Counted from the stretch's first letter, positions 24,830-35,626 are shown. The stretch is 64,000 bases of DNA from Pseudoalteromonas sp. N1230-9 (GCF_032716425.1 NZ_CP090420.1:310001-374000); one strand, 5' to 3'. The notes: a model not told the origin generated them from the sequence alone. Numbers and translations: made by a program.

Positions 24830-24852
24830 AAAAAGCGCCTAGGGCGCTTTTT
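24830..24852. terminator. Bidirectional terminator
   Basis: Perfect 10-bp stem AAAAAGCGCC / GGCGCTTTTT with a 3-nt loop. It lies between the toxin-immunity pair and the convergent YfcC gene and can serve both. Confidence 0.9.
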
Positions 24853-24865
24853 AAAATCAACTAAG

Positions 24866-26272
24866 TTAATTTAGTGTGGGCTGCACATCTAAGCCATAGC
24901 CAAACATTACTGCTAAAACTAATACAACCGATGCTGCGACCATTAGTTTGATCAGTAGTGGTAAGCAGAACCTAAACCAATGTCCGTAAGGCACACCTGC
25001 CATACCTAAAATACCCATAAGTACGGCGTTGGTCGGAATGATCATATTGGAAAAGCCATCACCAAATTGATAAGCAAGCACGGCAACTTGTCTTGGTACA
25101 CCCACTAAATCACCCAGCGGAGCCATCAGTGGCATGGTGACATAAGCCTGCCCTGAACCTGATGGGATAAAGGTATTAAGCAGGGTTTGAATAACCAACA
25201 TGCCAATTGCTGATATTTCTGCTGATACATAAGATAGTGGTAACGACATGCCATGTACCAAGCTATGCAGGATTTGACCGTCTTCTAAAATAAGTGCGAT
25301 ACCGCGTGCTACACCGATTAAGACTGCGGTTGTAACAAGATCAGAGACGCCCTCTATAAATTTGTTTGCTGCTTCATCAGCAGATAGTTTGCCTAAAATG
25401 GCGACAACCACACCCCACGCAATAAAAACACCACCTAGCTCGTATAAGTACCAGCCCTTCGTTGCGATGCCCCATACTGCAATTGCAAGGGTAATAATAA
25501 AGCTGCCTAAAATAAGTTTATGGCGCAGGGCAAGTGCTGGGTAACTGGTGGCTGTTTGATTTTCAAGTGGGCAAGGTACGCCAATCATCATTGATTTAGA
25601 TGGATCGTTCGCTACCTTTTTGGTGTATTGCCAAACATGATGAAAACCAATGAGCACAAATGGAATAAATATAGCTAAACGTAACCACAACCCAGAGTAA
25701 ACAGGAATACCTGCAATTTGTTGTGCGATTAAGACGGTAAATGGGTTAAATGCCGATACCCCATAACCAATACCATAACCTGCGACTATCATACCTACAG
25801 CGGTCATTGCGTCCAGCCGCATTGCTTTACAAAGCGCGACGAGAATAATAACAAAGGGAATGTATTCACCAGCGGTACCAATACTGCTTGATGCTAAAGC
25901 AAAGCAAAATACCACCATAAAGATTAATCGTTGTGGCTTTTTGCCGTGGCGCTCTAAAAGTCTACCAATAAGTGCATCGACTGTACCTGTGGCACGTGCA
26001 ACAGCTAAGACGCCGCCAACAATTAACACAAAGAAAATAACATCTTGAGCAGCAGCAAACGCGCGGGGGATGGCTTGTAATAAATCCCAGGGGGTTAAGT
26101 AATGGCGTTCTTCAACTGTTTGATAGGTGCCAGCAACGACCATTTCGCGACCAGATTCACTGAGTGTTGTGGTGAAAAAACCTTGTGGTACTAGCCAAGT
26201 AGCAATAAGTGCAATGACCATCATACTTAGCAGTAAGATAAGCGTATGCGGGACTTTAAAACGTAAACCCAT
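24866..26272 (-). CDS. YfcC family transporter
   Basis: Inner-membrane carrier of 468 residues with about twelve hydrophobic segments, of the YfcC/DcuC-like family (ion transporter superfamily). It starts with KVPHTLILLL, contains the periplasmic ...ERHYLTPWDLLQAIP stretch typical of YfcC, and family motifs GTAGEYIPFVI and FIPSGSGQAYVTMPLMAPL. Members are annotated as basic amino-acid antiporters or peptide/carboxylate carriers; the substrate is unresolved. It is followed upstream (same strand) by an M24 peptidase gene, so an intake of peptides or amino acids is plausible. Confidence 0.88.
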   Translation of the reverse strand: MGLRFKVPHTLILLLSMMVIALIATWLVPQGFFTTTLSESGREMVVAGTYQTVEERHYLTPWDLLQAIPRAFAAAQDVIFFVLIVGGVLAVARATGTVDALIGRLLERHGKKPQRLIFMVVFCFALASSSIGTAGEYIPFVIILVALCKAMRLDAMTAVGMIVAGYGIGYGVSAFNPFTVLIAQQIAGIPVYSGLWLRLAIFIPFVLIGFHHVWQYTKKVANDPSKSMMIGVPCPLENQTATSYPALALRHKLILGSFIITLAIAVWGIATKGWYLYELGGVFIAWGVVVAILGKLSADEAANKFIEGVSDLVTTAVLIGVARGIALILEDGQILHSLVHGMSLPLSYVSAEISAIGMLVIQTLLNTFIPSGSGQAYVTMPLMAPLGDLVGVPRQVAVLAYQFGDGFSNMIIPTNAVLMGILGMAGVPYGHWFRFCLPLLIKLMVAASVVLVLAVMFGYGLDVQPTLN

Positions 26273-26392
26273 TTATTCTCCGTAATTATATGTGGTATTT
26301 AGGTTAAATTCTTAAAATCATAACATAATAAAAGCTGACAGGTTGTCTCTAAAATGTCCACACTGTTAAAGATTGTAATAATTCAGATACAA

Positions 26393-26416
26393 AAAAGGCC
26401 AGAACACTGGCCTTTT
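26393..26416 (-). terminator. Terminator of M24 peptidase gene
   Basis: AAAAGGCCAG / CTGGCCTTTT perfect 10-bp stem with a 4-nt loop and T run on the minus strand, 16 bp after the peptidase stop. Confidence 0.9.
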
Positions 26417-26431
26417 AAAAGTATTTTAATT

Positions 26432-27652
26432 TTATTTAGCTAAACCAAATGGGTCATCGATGCTATGAGCTGGCTCGGTAAACCAATGCGGGCCTTCGTC
26501 TGTCATATAAAAGTGATCTTCTAAGCGAATACCAAACTCATCAGGTATTACAAGCATAGGCTCATTACTAAAACACATGCCTGCAGCGAGTGGGGTAGGG
26601 TTTCCACCGACTAGGTATGGCCATTCATGAATATCTAAACCAATGCCATGGCCTGTTCTGTGTGGGCAGCCTGGTGTTTGATACTCTGGCCCCATGCCAT
26701 TTTCGGCTAGGTACTGTCTTGCCGCATCATCTACTATGCCACATGGTTCACCAATTTTTGCGGCAGCAAAAGCAGCAAGCTGGGCATTTTTCTCGTGCTG
26801 CCAAAACGTACGTTGACGTTCGGTGGCTTCTCCAAATACATACGTACGGGTAATGTCAGAGAGGTAATCATGTACTTTACAGCCAGTATCAATCAGTACC
26901 ACATCACCTTTTTTAAGGGTTTGCGGGTTTTTAACACCATGCGGGAAAGACGACGCAACACCAAATAGCACAATACAAAAATAGTTACCCGGTGCACCGA
27001 CCTTTTGGTGCGCTTTTTTAATAAAGGCTTCAACCTCAGTGGTGGTAATGCCTTCATAAAGCATACTTGCTGTTGCTTTGTGTACTTCTAAAGTCATATC
27101 CATAGCACGCTGCATTAAGGCAAGTTCATTTGCCGATTTATGCATGCGGCAATGAGCAGTCACGCACTGCGCGTTAATAATGGTGTAATCGCTGTTCGCT
27201 TTATTAATGCCGTCGTAGATGAAAAACTGTGCGCTTTCATCAATACCAAGGGTGCCATCTTTGCTAATACCCATTTCTGAAAGTACTTCAACACACAGTT
27301 GGTATGGGTTTTCGTGCTCTTGCCAGCCACGAATTGGGCCATCAATCACCATGAAATCGTTTAAGCTGCCGATTTCAAAAAACGGCGCTATGTATTGCAC
27401 GTCACCTTTGGCGGGTAAAATAGCACCTACTAAACGCTCACTTGCGTACCAACGCATACCCGTAAAATAGGCAAGGTTAGTGCCTGCATTTAAATAAATT
27501 GCATCAATATTATTTGCTTGCATATACGCTTGTGCTTTTGCGATACGTGCATGAAATTCGTCATTTTGAATAGGGGTTAAATCTGTTGTCATATCTGACA
27601 AAGAGTCAAGCGCCTGAACTGGCGTTTGTGTGCCAATACCATGTGTTGTCAT
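26432..27652 (-). CDS. M24 family Xaa-Pro peptidase
   Basis: Metallopeptidase of 406 residues, creatinase/prolidase fold. The N-terminal creatinase domain (NLAYFTGMRWYASERLVG) is followed by the pita-bread catalytic domain with the five dinuclear-metal ligands visible: two Asp in LIDTGCKVHDYLSD, His in GHGIGLDIHE, and Glu in SNEPML and RLEDH. The start is placed at ATG 27652, which has AAGGAG at ideal spacing; the frame upstream has no ribosome binding site. It is divergent from a second M24 peptidase 130 bp away and has its own terminator. Likely removes N-terminal residues before proline. Confidence 0.9.
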   Translation of the reverse strand: MTTHGIGTQTPVQALDSLSDMTTDLTPIQNDEFHARIAKAQAYMQANNIDAIYLNAGTNLAYFTGMRWYASERLVGAILPAKGDVQYIAPFFEIGSLNDFMVIDGPIRGWQEHENPYQLCVEVLSEMGISKDGTLGIDESAQFFIYDGINKANSDYTIINAQCVTAHCRMHKSANELALMQRAMDMTLEVHKATASMLYEGITTTEVEAFIKKAHQKVGAPGNYFCIVLFGVASSFPHGVKNPQTLKKGDVVLIDTGCKVHDYLSDITRTYVFGEATERQRTFWQHEKNAQLAAFAAAKIGEPCGIVDDAARQYLAENGMGPEYQTPGCPHRTGHGIGLDIHEWPYLVGGNPTPLAAGMCFSNEPMLVIPDEFGIRLEDHFYMTDEGPHWFTEPAHSIDDPFGLAK

Positions 27653-27782
27653 CGTGTACTCCTTGGTTTTTTTGTGCATTGTGGCTTGAGTAAACACTTG
27701 ATGCAAACTCACTGCGACTAATCGCATAATATTCGTATTTATGGTTTTTACTGTTAGCATGCGCAAAAAATAAGGAGCGACA

Positions 27783-28862
27783 ATGCAAGTTAATTACTTA
27801 AAAAGACAAGCTGAATTTAAAGCCTTGCTAGCACAACACGATTACAGCGCCATGTTAGTACTAGGGCATGAAAATATTCGTTACTTAAGTGGCTTTAGTG
27901 GTAATGCTGCTTATGCATTAATCACTCAAAACGCGTGCGTGTTGATCACTGATTATCGTTATCACCAACGTGCAATTGCAGAAACAACAGGGTTTGAAGT
28001 TGTTTGTCGAGATAGAGACAACGAAACCCTTGGGCATTGTATTAACAGACACCTTAACCCAAACAGCCATGTCGCATTTGATGCAAGTTATGTCACAGTA
28101 GCAATTTGGCAAGGTGTGGCAGATGAGCTAAACGGCCACACTTTAACAGCTGTAAACGGATTAATAGAAAAGCTAAGACGCGTTAAAGATAACTGGGAAG
28201 TTGCGCAAATCAAAGCGGCCGCAGCCATCGCTGATGAAGCACTAGCACAAACGCTACCTTATTTTAAACCAGGTGTGACTGAGCGAGACTTGGCCTTAGA
28301 GCTTGAATTTAGAATGCAAAAGCTAGGTTCAGAAGGAATGTCGTTTGCAACCATTATGCTGTTTGCTGAGCGCTCAGCCTTGCCCCATGGTAATCCATCA
28401 GATCAGGTTTTAAAGCAAGGTGACTTTGTAACGCTTGATTTTGGCGCGGTTGTGAATGGCTATCGCTCTGATATGACACGCAGTTACATTATTGGCGAAG
28501 CGTCAGAAAAACAAACCCGTATTTATAACACGGTGCTTGATGCACAAAATGCGGCACTTGAAATGGTTAAACCAGGCATTAATTGTTTAGATTTAAATGC
28601 TATATCAAACAAGGTGATTGCTGATGCGGGCTTTGGCGAATATGCGGGTAAAGGCTTAGGTCATGGTTTAGGGCTGTTTTTACATGAAGTGCCATTTATC
28701 AACACACTGACGGACTACAACCTTGAGGTTGGCAATGTGATCACCATTGAGCCTGGCATTTATATACCAGGCTACGGCGGTGTGCGCTTAGAAGATGACA
28801 TAGTTGTCACCGAATCTGGCTTTGAGATGTTAACCCATGCGCCTAAGCCATTTATAATCTAG
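27783..28862 (+). CDS. M24 family aminopeptidase/Xaa-Pro dipeptidase
   Basis: Second M24 metallopeptidase, 359 residues, the size of YpdF/PepQ-like bacterial enzymes. The N-domain has NIRYLSGFSGNAAYALIT; catalytic ligands are seen in TLDFGAVVNGYRSDMTRS (two Asp), GHGLGLFLHE (His), TIEPGIY (Glu) and RLEDDIVVT (Glu). AAGGAG precedes the ATG. Divergent from the first peptidase, and its stop is 3 bp from the convergent flavin reductase gene. The two peptidases are only distantly similar, so not a recent duplication. Confidence 0.9.
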   Translation: MQVNYLKRQAEFKALLAQHDYSAMLVLGHENIRYLSGFSGNAAYALITQNACVLITDYRYHQRAIAETTGFEVVCRDRDNETLGHCINRHLNPNSHVAFDASYVTVAIWQGVADELNGHTLTAVNGLIEKLRRVKDNWEVAQIKAAAAIADEALAQTLPYFKPGVTERDLALELEFRMQKLGSEGMSFATIMLFAERSALPHGNPSDQVLKQGDFVTLDFGAVVNGYRSDMTRSYIIGEASEKQTRIYNTVLDAQNAALEMVKPGINCLDLNAISNKVIADAGFGEYAGKGLGHGLGLFLHEVPFINTLTDYNLEVGNVITIEPGIYIPGYGGVRLEDDIVVTESGFEMLTHAPKPFII

Positions 28863-28865
28863 TGA

Positions 28866-29474
28866 TTACTTTTTAGCATAAGCTAAGCGGGCTAAACGTT
28901 CAGTTACATGGTAACTATCGAGCCCGCTAACTGCGACTGTATCGATAGCTTCAATATCAATAAAGCCGTCTTCAGCTAGGCAATTTTCATCTAAGTGTAC
29001 GTCAGTTATTTCACCTATAATCAGCTCAGTTCCGTTAATAGCTAGGTGGTGATGTTCTTTTAAGGTAACAGCATATTTTAACCGACTGTTTGCAACAAAA
29101 GGCGCTAAAAAATCATTCAAATACTGTGTTTCTAGCCCTGTAGCATCAAACTCAGACTCTTCTTTATCATAACGTGCAGATGTTTGGTGTGCTTGATGAT
29201 AAATATCTTTATTAACCTGATTAATGGTGTAACAACCTGTTGAAAGAATATTTTCAAGGGTATGTCGCGGTACAGAATGAGGGCGGATTATCATACCCAC
29301 TAGCGGAGGATGCGCGCCTAAATGAAATACTGAGCTGACGATAGCGAGGTTTGTTTGATTATGGCAATTTTGAGTACCTATCAAATTAGCGCTTTTGAAC
29401 CCTGATAAACTATTAATTAAATGAGCGCGATAACGGCTATCAAGGTTTGCAATTGCTTGTTTTGTTAAATGCAT
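28866..29474 (-). CDS. Flavin reductase-like FMN-binding protein
   Basis: Protein of 202 residues with the split-barrel flavin reductase fold: NLIGTQNCHNQTNLAIVSS, HPPLVGMIIRP and TIN-type residues after a CY, matching FMN-binding flavin reductase-like proteins. Start ATG 29474 is supported by AAGGAA; 13 additional residues are possible upstream but lack a ribosome binding site. The SDR gene ends 12 bp upstream on the same strand, so they form a two-gene operon with the SDR first. The oxidised substrate is unknown. Confidence 0.82.
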   Translation of the reverse strand: MHLTKQAIANLDSRYRAHLINSLSGFKSANLIGTQNCHNQTNLAIVSSVFHLGAHPPLVGMIIRPHSVPRHTLENILSTGCYTINQVNKDIYHQAHQTSARYDKEESEFDATGLETQYLNDFLAPFVANSRLKYAVTLKEHHHLAINGTELIIGEITDVHLDENCLAEDGFIDIEAIDTVAVSGLDSYHVTERLARLAYAKK

Positions 29475-29485
29475 GAAGTTCCTTA

Positions 29486-30232
29486 TTACCAATCTATGGG
29501 TTGTCCCTGCCAATCAAAATAAGCAGGGTTGTCAAAATTAGCTAAAAAGCGAGTGTCTGACAGAAATTTAAATAGCTGTTCTGCTACAAACTCAGGGGTA
29601 AAGAGCTTTCCATCAGGTACATTTACCTGAAAAGGCTTTGATAGTGGTGTATCCGTTGTACCGGGATGGAAAAGCACACAACGATTTTGTTTGTAACGAC
29701 GGTTAAGCTCAACTGCTGCTGATTTAAATAACATATTTAATGCGGCCTTTGATGCTCTGTAACTGTACCAACCCCCTAAATTATTATCGTTAATACTGCC
29801 TACACGGGCGCTCAGTGCACAGATAACGCTTTTAGTTTTTGTATCTAATAATCTAGAAAAGGCCGTTACGCAGCGAATTGGCAGTAGCGCGTTTGTTTGC
29901 ATACTATTAATAAAATGCGTGTCAGAAATTTGTTCAAGTTTACGTTCCGGTTGGTTGTTTAGATCATGCAAAATCCCGTTAAAAATAACTAACTCACTCA
30001 AAGGGGCCTGTTGTTCTGTGAGGGTTTTTGCTATCGCCGATAAGCTAGCTTCGCTGTAATCTGTTTCAAAATGAAGGTGTTTATTGCTGTGCTTTATATG
30101 TGTGCTATCAATCAAAGGTTGAGGTTGTCGACTAATTGTCACTATTAGACATGACGATAGATGTTTATTGAGTGTTGTGAAGTAGGCTTTTGCAATCTCA
30201 CTACTTGCTCCACAAAGAATATATAGTTGCAT
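29486..30232 (-). CDS. Short-chain dehydrogenase (SDR)
   Basis: SDR-family oxidoreductase of 248 residues. It has an N-terminal Rossmann start LYILCGASSEIAKAY (a variant of TGxxxGIG), NGILHD at the position of NNAG, the catalytic Ser in ALSARVGSI and the YRASK (YxxxK) motif with Tyr and Lys at about 160. It looks like the C-factor/CsgA-like atypical subgroup. First gene of an operon with the flavin reductase; a 420-bp regulatory region separates it from ppc in the opposite direction. Confidence 0.85.
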   Translation of the reverse strand: MQLYILCGASSEIAKAYFTTLNKHLSSCLIVTISRQPQPLIDSTHIKHSNKHLHFETDYSEASLSAIAKTLTEQQAPLSELVIFNGILHDLNNQPERKLEQISDTHFINSMQTNALLPIRCVTAFSRLLDTKTKSVICALSARVGSINDNNLGGWYSYRASKAALNMLFKSAAVELNRRYKQNRCVLFHPGTTDTPLSKPFQVNVPDGKLFTPEFVAEQLFKFLSDTRFLANFDNPAYFDWQGQPIDW

Positions 30233-30408
30233 TTTTGACCTGTTTTAAAAATATTTGAAAAAAATTTCGTCTAAATTATCAGCCACTAATAAAGTGACAG
30301 CAGCTCCTTTTCTCATACGGCAAAGCTAAAGCGCAGAATAAGTGAAAGGTAAAAAGTTGACCACGCGCACATCAAGGATGCCTTAACACATGGGGATTTT
30401 ACCGCTTT

Positions 30409-30433
30409 AATTGGTAAGTCCATTTTACCAATT
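30409..30433. promoter_or_regulatory. Perfect dyad AATTGGTAA-N7-TTACCAATT
   Basis: Two 9-bp arms, identical in inverted orientation, separated by 7 nt. The inner TTGGT/ACCAA halves resemble operators of GntR-family regulators (PdhR/LldR type) but with longer spacing. No T run follows, so not a terminator. The regulator is unknown. Confidence 0.5.
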
Positions 30434-30440
30434 GGCTGTA

Positions 30441-30485
30441 TTGCAAAGTGCAACACTTAACCAAGCTGCGTATTTATTGCACTTT
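30441..30485. promoter_or_regulatory. TTGCA-type inverted repeats upstream of ppc
   Basis: TTGCAAAGTGCAA (30441-30453) is a perfect palindrome, and its right half AAAGTGCAA pairs again with TTGCACTTT at 30477-30485. Three TTGCA/TGCAA half-sites within 45 bp suggest a multi-site operator, probably for ppc or the SDR gene. Confidence 0.4.
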
Positions 30486-30655
30486 TATGTTGAGATATTG
30501 GTTGTTCTTTTTTACGAGTTTGTTAGAAAATTCGATCTATTAAATTAACGCTGACAATGATATTAATAAAAAGGATCAGTATTTAGCGGCATTTTTGCAA
30601 GCTTAAATACTGTGCAGTAAGTACTTTCAACTTAGTTAAAGAAAGGAGTATGAGA

Positions 30656-33301
30656 ATGAGTGAACAATACGCTGCACTTCGCGGTAATGTTAGTATGCTT
30701 GGACAAATGCTGGGTCAAACTATTAAAGATGCTCAGGGTCAAGCCATTTTAGATAAGGTAGAAGAGATTCGCGCTTTATCTAAATCGTCACGTAGTGGTA
30801 ACGAAGCTGATAGGCAAGCACTTATCGATGTACTACACGCTCTCACAGATGAAGAACTATTACCGGTTGCACGCTCATTTAATCATTTTTTGAATCTTGC
30901 TAATGTTGCTGAACAATTTCATACAGTATCGCGCTTTAATGACGTTGGTTTTTGCCAACTAAATCCTCTCACTCAAACATTAAAAGCGTTAGCATCAGCG
31001 GCAAAACAAGGGCAGGTTGACCCTAATAACCTTGCGCAAACTCTCTCAAAACTCCACATAAACCTTGTACTGACAGCTCACCCAACAGAAGTGACACGTC
31101 GTACTATGATCAATAAACACGTTGAATTAAGTGATTGCTTAGCGACGCTTGAGCGCAAAGATAATTTACCAACCGAACGTGATGAGCTTTTAAATCGGAT
31201 AGAACAGCTAATAAGCCAAGCATGGCATACCGATGATATTCGTCGCTCACGACCAACGCCAATTGATGAAGCTAAATGGGGTTTCGCAGTCATTGAAAAT
31301 AGCCTTTGGCATGCTGTGCCGCGTTTTTTACGAGAGTTTAGTCAAGATGTTAAATCTCAACTAAATCTAGAGCTACCTATTGATTATAGTCCCATTGAGT
31401 TTACTTCTTGGATGGGCGGTGACCGTGATGGTAACCCATTTGTAACTGCCGAAGTGACTCAGCAAGTGCTTGATCATGGCCGCTGGATGGCACTTGATTT
31501 ATATTCCCGCGACATTGAAACACTCAGTAATGAGTTATCAATGTCAGAAGCCAGTGATGAGCTAATAGCACTTGCAGGACAAGAATTTGAACCTTACCGT
31601 GCTGTTCTTAAAAACCTAAGAAATCAAATTGTTGAAACGGTTGCCCACTTGGGGGCAAAGATCAAGCAAAAGCGCACTGATGCGCAAGACTTGATCACTG
31701 ACATAGCACAAATTAAGCAACCGATAGATGTTTGTTATCGCTCATTGCTTAAAAACAACATGAAAGTTGTCGCAGATGGTTTGCTATTAGATGTTTTACG
31801 CCGCGTAAACAGCTTTGGCCTGCGACTTGCCAAGCTTGATGTTCGCCAAGACTCATCCCGCCATAGTGATGTGTTTTCTGAATTAACACGTTATTTAGGT
31901 TTAGGTGATTATCACCAGTGGCAAGAAGATGACAAGCAAGCCTTCTTACTTGCAGAGCTTAACTCTCGTAGGCCGCTTATTCCGAAACATTGGCAACCAA
32001 GCCCAGAAGTGAAAGAGGTTCTTGATACCTTTGATGTTATTGCTGCTCAGGATTCACAGACATTTGGTCTTTATATAATATCAATGGCTCGAACAGCATC
32101 TGATGTATTAGCTGTACAATTATTGCTTAAAGAGAGCGGCTGTACGTTCAATTTGCCTGTTGCCCCACTTTTTGAAACGCTTGATGATTTAAATGCAGGT
32201 AAAGATGTAATTGAATGCCTGTTGGATAACACTTGGTACCGTGGTCATATTCAAAATCAGCAAAATGTTATGATTGGTTATTCTGACTCGGCAAAAGATG
32301 CCGGTATGATGGCCGCAGGCTGGGCACAATATGAAGCAATGGATAAGCTCGTTCAATTAGCTGAACAACGTGGTATTGAGCTTGTTTTATTCCACGGTCG
32401 CGGTGGTACTGTTGGTCGAGGTGGTGCACCTGCCGCACAAGCATTGCGTTCACAACCGCCGGGTTCTTTAAAAGGTGGTTTGCGCGTAACTGAGCAAGGT
32501 GAGATGATCCGCTTTAAGTTTGGTTTACCAGCTGTTGCACTACAAAGCTTAAACATTTATGCCGGAGCAGTGCTTGAAAGTAACTTATTGCCGCCACCAG
32601 AGCCTAAAAGCGAGTGGCGTGATGTTATGAAGCTTATCAGTAATGAGTCATGTGAGCATTACCGTGCAGTTGTCCGCCATGATGAAAACTTTGTACCTTA
32701 CTTTAGAATGGCAACGCCAGAGCAAGAGCTATCGAAATTGCCGCTTGGCTCACGTCCTGCGAAGCGAAATCCTAATGGTGGCGTGGAAAGCCTACGTGCA
32801 ATTCCTTGGATATTTGCTTGGAGTCAAAACCGATTGATGCTGCCTGCATGGCTTGGGGCATTAACAGGGCTTAAGGCTGCGCTTGATAAGTATGGGATTG
32901 AAACACTTCATGAAATGAGTTTACAGTGGCCTTTCTTCCGTGCTCGTTTAGAGATGCTTGAAATGGTATTCAGTAAAGCTGATAGCTGGTTAAGTGCACA
33001 TTATGACGATGCATTAGTCACTGAGCAATATCGACCACTTGGCGTAAAACTTCGCCAAGAGTTAAGTGAAGCGATTGAACTTGTACAGTCACTCAGCCCA
33101 CAAAAAAGCTTACTGGCAGATCAACCTTGGATTAAAGAGTCTATTGCGCTTCGTAATCCGTATACCGATCCGCTTAACTTACTGCAAGTTGAGTTGTTGC
33201 GCCGTTCACGTGAAGCAGATGAGAGCTCTGAGGGTGATATCGACAATGCCTTGATGATCACCATGACAGGCATCGCAGCGGGTATGCGTAATACTGGCTA
33301 A
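30656..33301 (+). CDS. ppc: Phosphoenolpyruvate carboxylase
   Basis: Carboxylates phosphoenolpyruvate with bicarbonate to oxaloacetate, the main anaplerotic step feeding the citric acid cycle. 881 residues, colinear with E. coli Ppc from [18 protein letters not shown] to the C-terminal MRNTG. Catalytic His in [11 protein letters not shown] (about 142), the [13 protein letters not shown] block, the [10 protein letters not shown] motif and the mobile loop [12 protein letters not shown] (about 578) are all present, as is the C-terminal effector region. ATG at 30656 has AAAGGAG with good spacing; the ATG at 30650 is too close. Its stop overlaps the stop of the convergent sensor-kinase gene by 4 bp. 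Confidence 0.97.
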   Translation: MSEQYAALRGNVSMLGQMLGQTIKDAQGQAILDKVEEIRALSKSSRSGNEADRQALIDVLHALTDEELLPVARSFNHFLNLANVAEQFHTVSRFNDVGFCQLNPLTQTLKALASAAKQGQVDPNNLAQTLSKLHINLVLTAHPTEVTRRTMINKHVELSDCLATLERKDNLPTERDELLNRIEQLISQAWHTDDIRRSRPTPIDEAKWGFAVIENSLWHAVPRFLREFSQDVKSQLNLELPIDYSPIEFTSWMGGDRDGNPFVTAEVTQQVLDHGRWMALDLYSRDIETLSNELSMSEASDELIALAGQEFEPYRAVLKNLRNQIVETVAHLGAKIKQKRTDAQDLITDIAQIKQPIDVCYRSLLKNNMKVVADGLLLDVLRRVNSFGLRLAKLDVRQDSSRHSDVFSELTRYLGLGDYHQWQEDDKQAFLLAELNSRRPLIPKHWQPSPEVKEVLDTFDVIAAQDSQTFGLYIISMARTASDVLAVQLLLKESGCTFNLPVAPLFETLDDLNAGKDVIECLLDNTWYRGHIQNQQNVMIGYSDSAKDAGMMAAGWAQYEAMDKLVQLAEQRGIELVLFHGRGGTVGRGGAPAAQALRSQPPGSLKGGLRVTEQGEMIRFKFGLPAVALQSLNIYAGAVLESNLLPPPEPKSEWRDVMKLISNESCEHYRAVVRHDENFVPYFRMATPEQELSKLPLGSRPAKRNPNGGVESLRAIPWIFAWSQNRLMLPAWLGALTGLKAALDKYGIETLHEMSLQWPFFRARLEMLEMVFSKADSWLSAHYDDALVTEQYRPLGVKLRQELSEAIELVQSLSPQKSLLADQPWIKESIALRNPYTDPLNLLQVELLRRSREADESSEGDIDNALMITMTGIAAGMRNTG

Positions 33302-35346
33302 TCAAATGCCTCTTGATTGTTTGTAACTAAACGAATATCTAGAGGCAGAGTAATAATAAATCGTGCGCCGTGTTCACATGACTCGGCGCATATCTCACCT
33401 TTTAAGTTATATTGAACAGCGTTGAATACCACATTCAAGCCTAAACCTAAGTGTTGCTCACCTAAGTTTGTGGTGTAAAAAGGTGTAAATATCTCTGACA
33501 AAATTTCATCTTTAATACCCACGCCATTATCTTGATAGACAATATCTACGTAGTCTCCATGCTCAACTAGGTGCATATTAACACTGCCATTGTCCTGATT
33601 TTTAAAACCATGTTCATAACTGTTTATTACCAAGGTTTTAAGCACGTCTGTAATGATAGAGGGGTGCGAAACTATGGATACTTTGCTACCTGTAACAGAG
33701 TATGAGATTTGCTTACCTAAATAATTATCTAAAAAAGAGAGTTGTTGCTTCAAATAATCAGGCAGTGAAATTTCAACGGGTGGTTTATCAAGAGCAATCG
33801 ACACATTGAGTGCTTTAAACTCTTCGACAATACTTGCCAGACGATTAATATTACTTATGACCAATTCTTTTGCGCTGGCTGTGTTAGTAATGAATTGGTG
33901 AAAACACTTACTGGTAAGCTGCTGAGCCTTGAACTTTTCTGAGATTGATAGCAAATATTCATCAATTAAAGAGCTGGCAGTGACAATTGTGCCGATAGGC
34001 GTATTTAATTGGTGCGCCATACCTGAAACCAAAGCCGTAAGAGACGCTATTTTTTCAATTTCGATTAAGTGCTTTTGGGTATCATGGAGTTGTTTGAGTG
34101 CATTGGCTAACTTTTTATTTTTATTATCAATGCTATGAATTGCGGCGAATGAGCCAAACAAAATAACAACTAAGCATATCGATATAGCAATTGTCAGTTC
34201 TTTAAAAGCCTTTGCTTTGGTTGCTTTTATTTGTTCTGCTTTGGTGAGTTCTGCAATTCGTATTTCTTTTGCAGCTAAGTCAGCCTCGGCTAATGCTTTT
34301 GCAATATTTACGCTAGCTTGTCGGGTTAATACAGCGGTTTTAATTTCATTATATTGTTTAAAAGCAGATAGGGCGCTTTCAAAGTTCCCTTGCTTTTCGT
34401 ATAAGTGTGAAGAAAATTTAGCAATATCTAGCTGGGTAGTGAAATCTACATATTTATTATTTTTTAAACCAACAGAGGTGAGTATTTCTATTGCCTTTTT
34501 AACATTATTTTGAGCATCATAGGTCGTTGCTAAGCACAAAATTGCATTCATGTATTCGCTATCAATATCTTTCTCGTTGATAAGCTTTAAGGCTTGAATT
34601 TGCACCGCTTCTGAGTCAGCTAAACGGTTACTTAAACGGAGTACTTTTCCTCTTAATACTAAACTTGTGGCTAAATGGTTTGTGAAATTATGCTGCTCTT
34701 GTAAGGCAATTGCTTGATCTAATATTTTTAATGCCTCATCGTACTTGTTAAGTCCGATCAGAGCTAATGCTATATTGGTTGATGCAAAAGACTCATTTAA
34801 ATGTTGGTTATTTTTTTTGGCATAGTCCTTATAATTTTCGAAGGTAACCAAGGCTTCAGAAAAGCGCTCTAATTTAAGGTAAATAAGCGCAATATTGTTT
34901 TCTGTTTGATAAACAAGGCGTTCATCTCTTGATTTAGCAAATGGCATGGCATCTCGATAGTAATTTAATGCCTCATTGTATAGCCCTAATCGCGCATAAA
35001 TACCGCCTGATATATTGAAGTACCCATACATCAAGCTTTTTTCTTCTGAGTGTGCAACCATACTTTTATATTCAACAATGGTTTTCATTGCCTGTTCTAA
35101 TTCATCAACCTCTAGTAAAAACCAAGCTTTGTAATTAGTAACCATGATGCTTTGTTCGAGCGTGAAAGATTGGCTATCGAGCAAAAAGTTTACACGTTCA
35201 AGACCTTCTATAGGGGAGCGAGCATAGCTTTGTCGAATTGACTCGCGGAGTTTATCAAATTCAGCATTAGAAATAGTTTCAGCTTCCACTGTATTTAAGC
35301 CAGCAAAAAAGAGTAGGCTTATAAAAAAGAAGATACGAGCACTCAT
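33298..35346 (-). CDS. TPR-containing sensor histidine kinase
   Basis: Histidine kinase of 682 residues without a receiver domain. A signal peptide (22 residues, ending VEA) leads into a periplasmic array of tetratricopeptide repeats (about 25-340, e.g. [31 protein letters not shown]), a coiled segment, one membrane helix (about 382-402), a coiled linker and a kinase core. The core has [13 protein letters not shown] (phosphoacceptor His about 443), VINSYEHGF (N-box), [17 protein letters not shown] and GLGLNVVF. No response regulator gene is adjacent, so it is an orphan kinase. TPRs in place of a ligand domain suggest sensing by protein contact. Confidence 0.88.
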   Translation of the reverse strand: MSARIFFFISLLFFAGLNTVEAETISNAEFDKLRESIRQSYARSPIEGLERVNFLLDSQSFTLEQSIMVTNYKAWFLLEVDELEQAMKTIVEYKSMVAHSEEKSLMYGYFNISGGIYARLGLYNEALNYYRDAMPFAKSRDERLVYQTENNIALIYLKLERFSEALVTFENYKDYAKKNNQHLNESFASTNIALALIGLNKYDEALKILDQAIALQEQHNFTNHLATSLVLRGKVLRLSNRLADSEAVQIQALKLINEKDIDSEYMNAILCLATTYDAQNNVKKAIEILTSVGLKNNKYVDFTTQLDIAKFSSHLYEKQGNFESALSAFKQYNEIKTAVLTRQASVNIAKALAEADLAAKEIRIAELTKAEQIKATKAKAFKELTIAISICLVVILFGSFAAIHSIDNKNKKLANALKQLHDTQKHLIEIEKIASLTALVSGMAHQLNTPIGTIVTASSLIDEYLLSISEKFKAQQLTSKCFHQFITNTASAKELVISNINRLASIVEEFKALNVSIALDKPPVEISLPDYLKQQLSFLDNYLGKQISYSVTGSKVSIVSHPSIITDVLKTLVINSYEHGFKNQDNGSVNMHLVEHGDYVDIVYQDNGVGIKDEILSEIFTPFYTTNLGEQHLGLGLNVVFNAVQYNLKGEICAESCEHGARFIITLPLDIRLVTNNQEAFD

Positions 35347-35598
35347 AACGTATTATTCCGGTTAACAGTAAAAACCAAAGCATCAGGCGAGGATAGTCGA
35401 TGCACAGCATAATTTGAGGTGAGTACTTTAAATTGTATTTAAACTGAGCGTTATCTGAAAAAGCTTATTCTTATCTGGGAAAATCCTTAGTTATTGTAAA
35501 AGTAAGTTAACTGTTAAAAGCCGTTACAAATGGCCTAACACTAGATAGCTATAAAGTATGGTTTTTATGTCCGGTCAGACCTATTTGGGCTTAGGCTA

Positions 35599-35626
35599 TT
35601 GACTCGTTAGAAGATCGCACTAGAAT
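35599..35626 (+). promoter_or_regulatory. Sigma-70 promoter of STAS-like gene
   Basis: TTGACT, 16 nt, TAGAAT: a near-consensus -35/-10 pair with transcription start near 35633 and a ~55-nt leader before the gene at 35687. Confidence 0.55.

Larger units (their letters stand above)
30233..30655. other. Divergent regulatory region, SDR/ppc
   Basis: Holds two notable dyads, listed separately, and no gene. AAAGGAG at 30641-30647 is the ppc ribosome binding site. No confident -35/-10 pair could be picked by eye for either gene. Confidence 0.5.

Noticed and set aside
30409..30433. Dyad considered as a terminator
   Set aside because: No T run on either strand and AT-rich arms; better explained as an operator.
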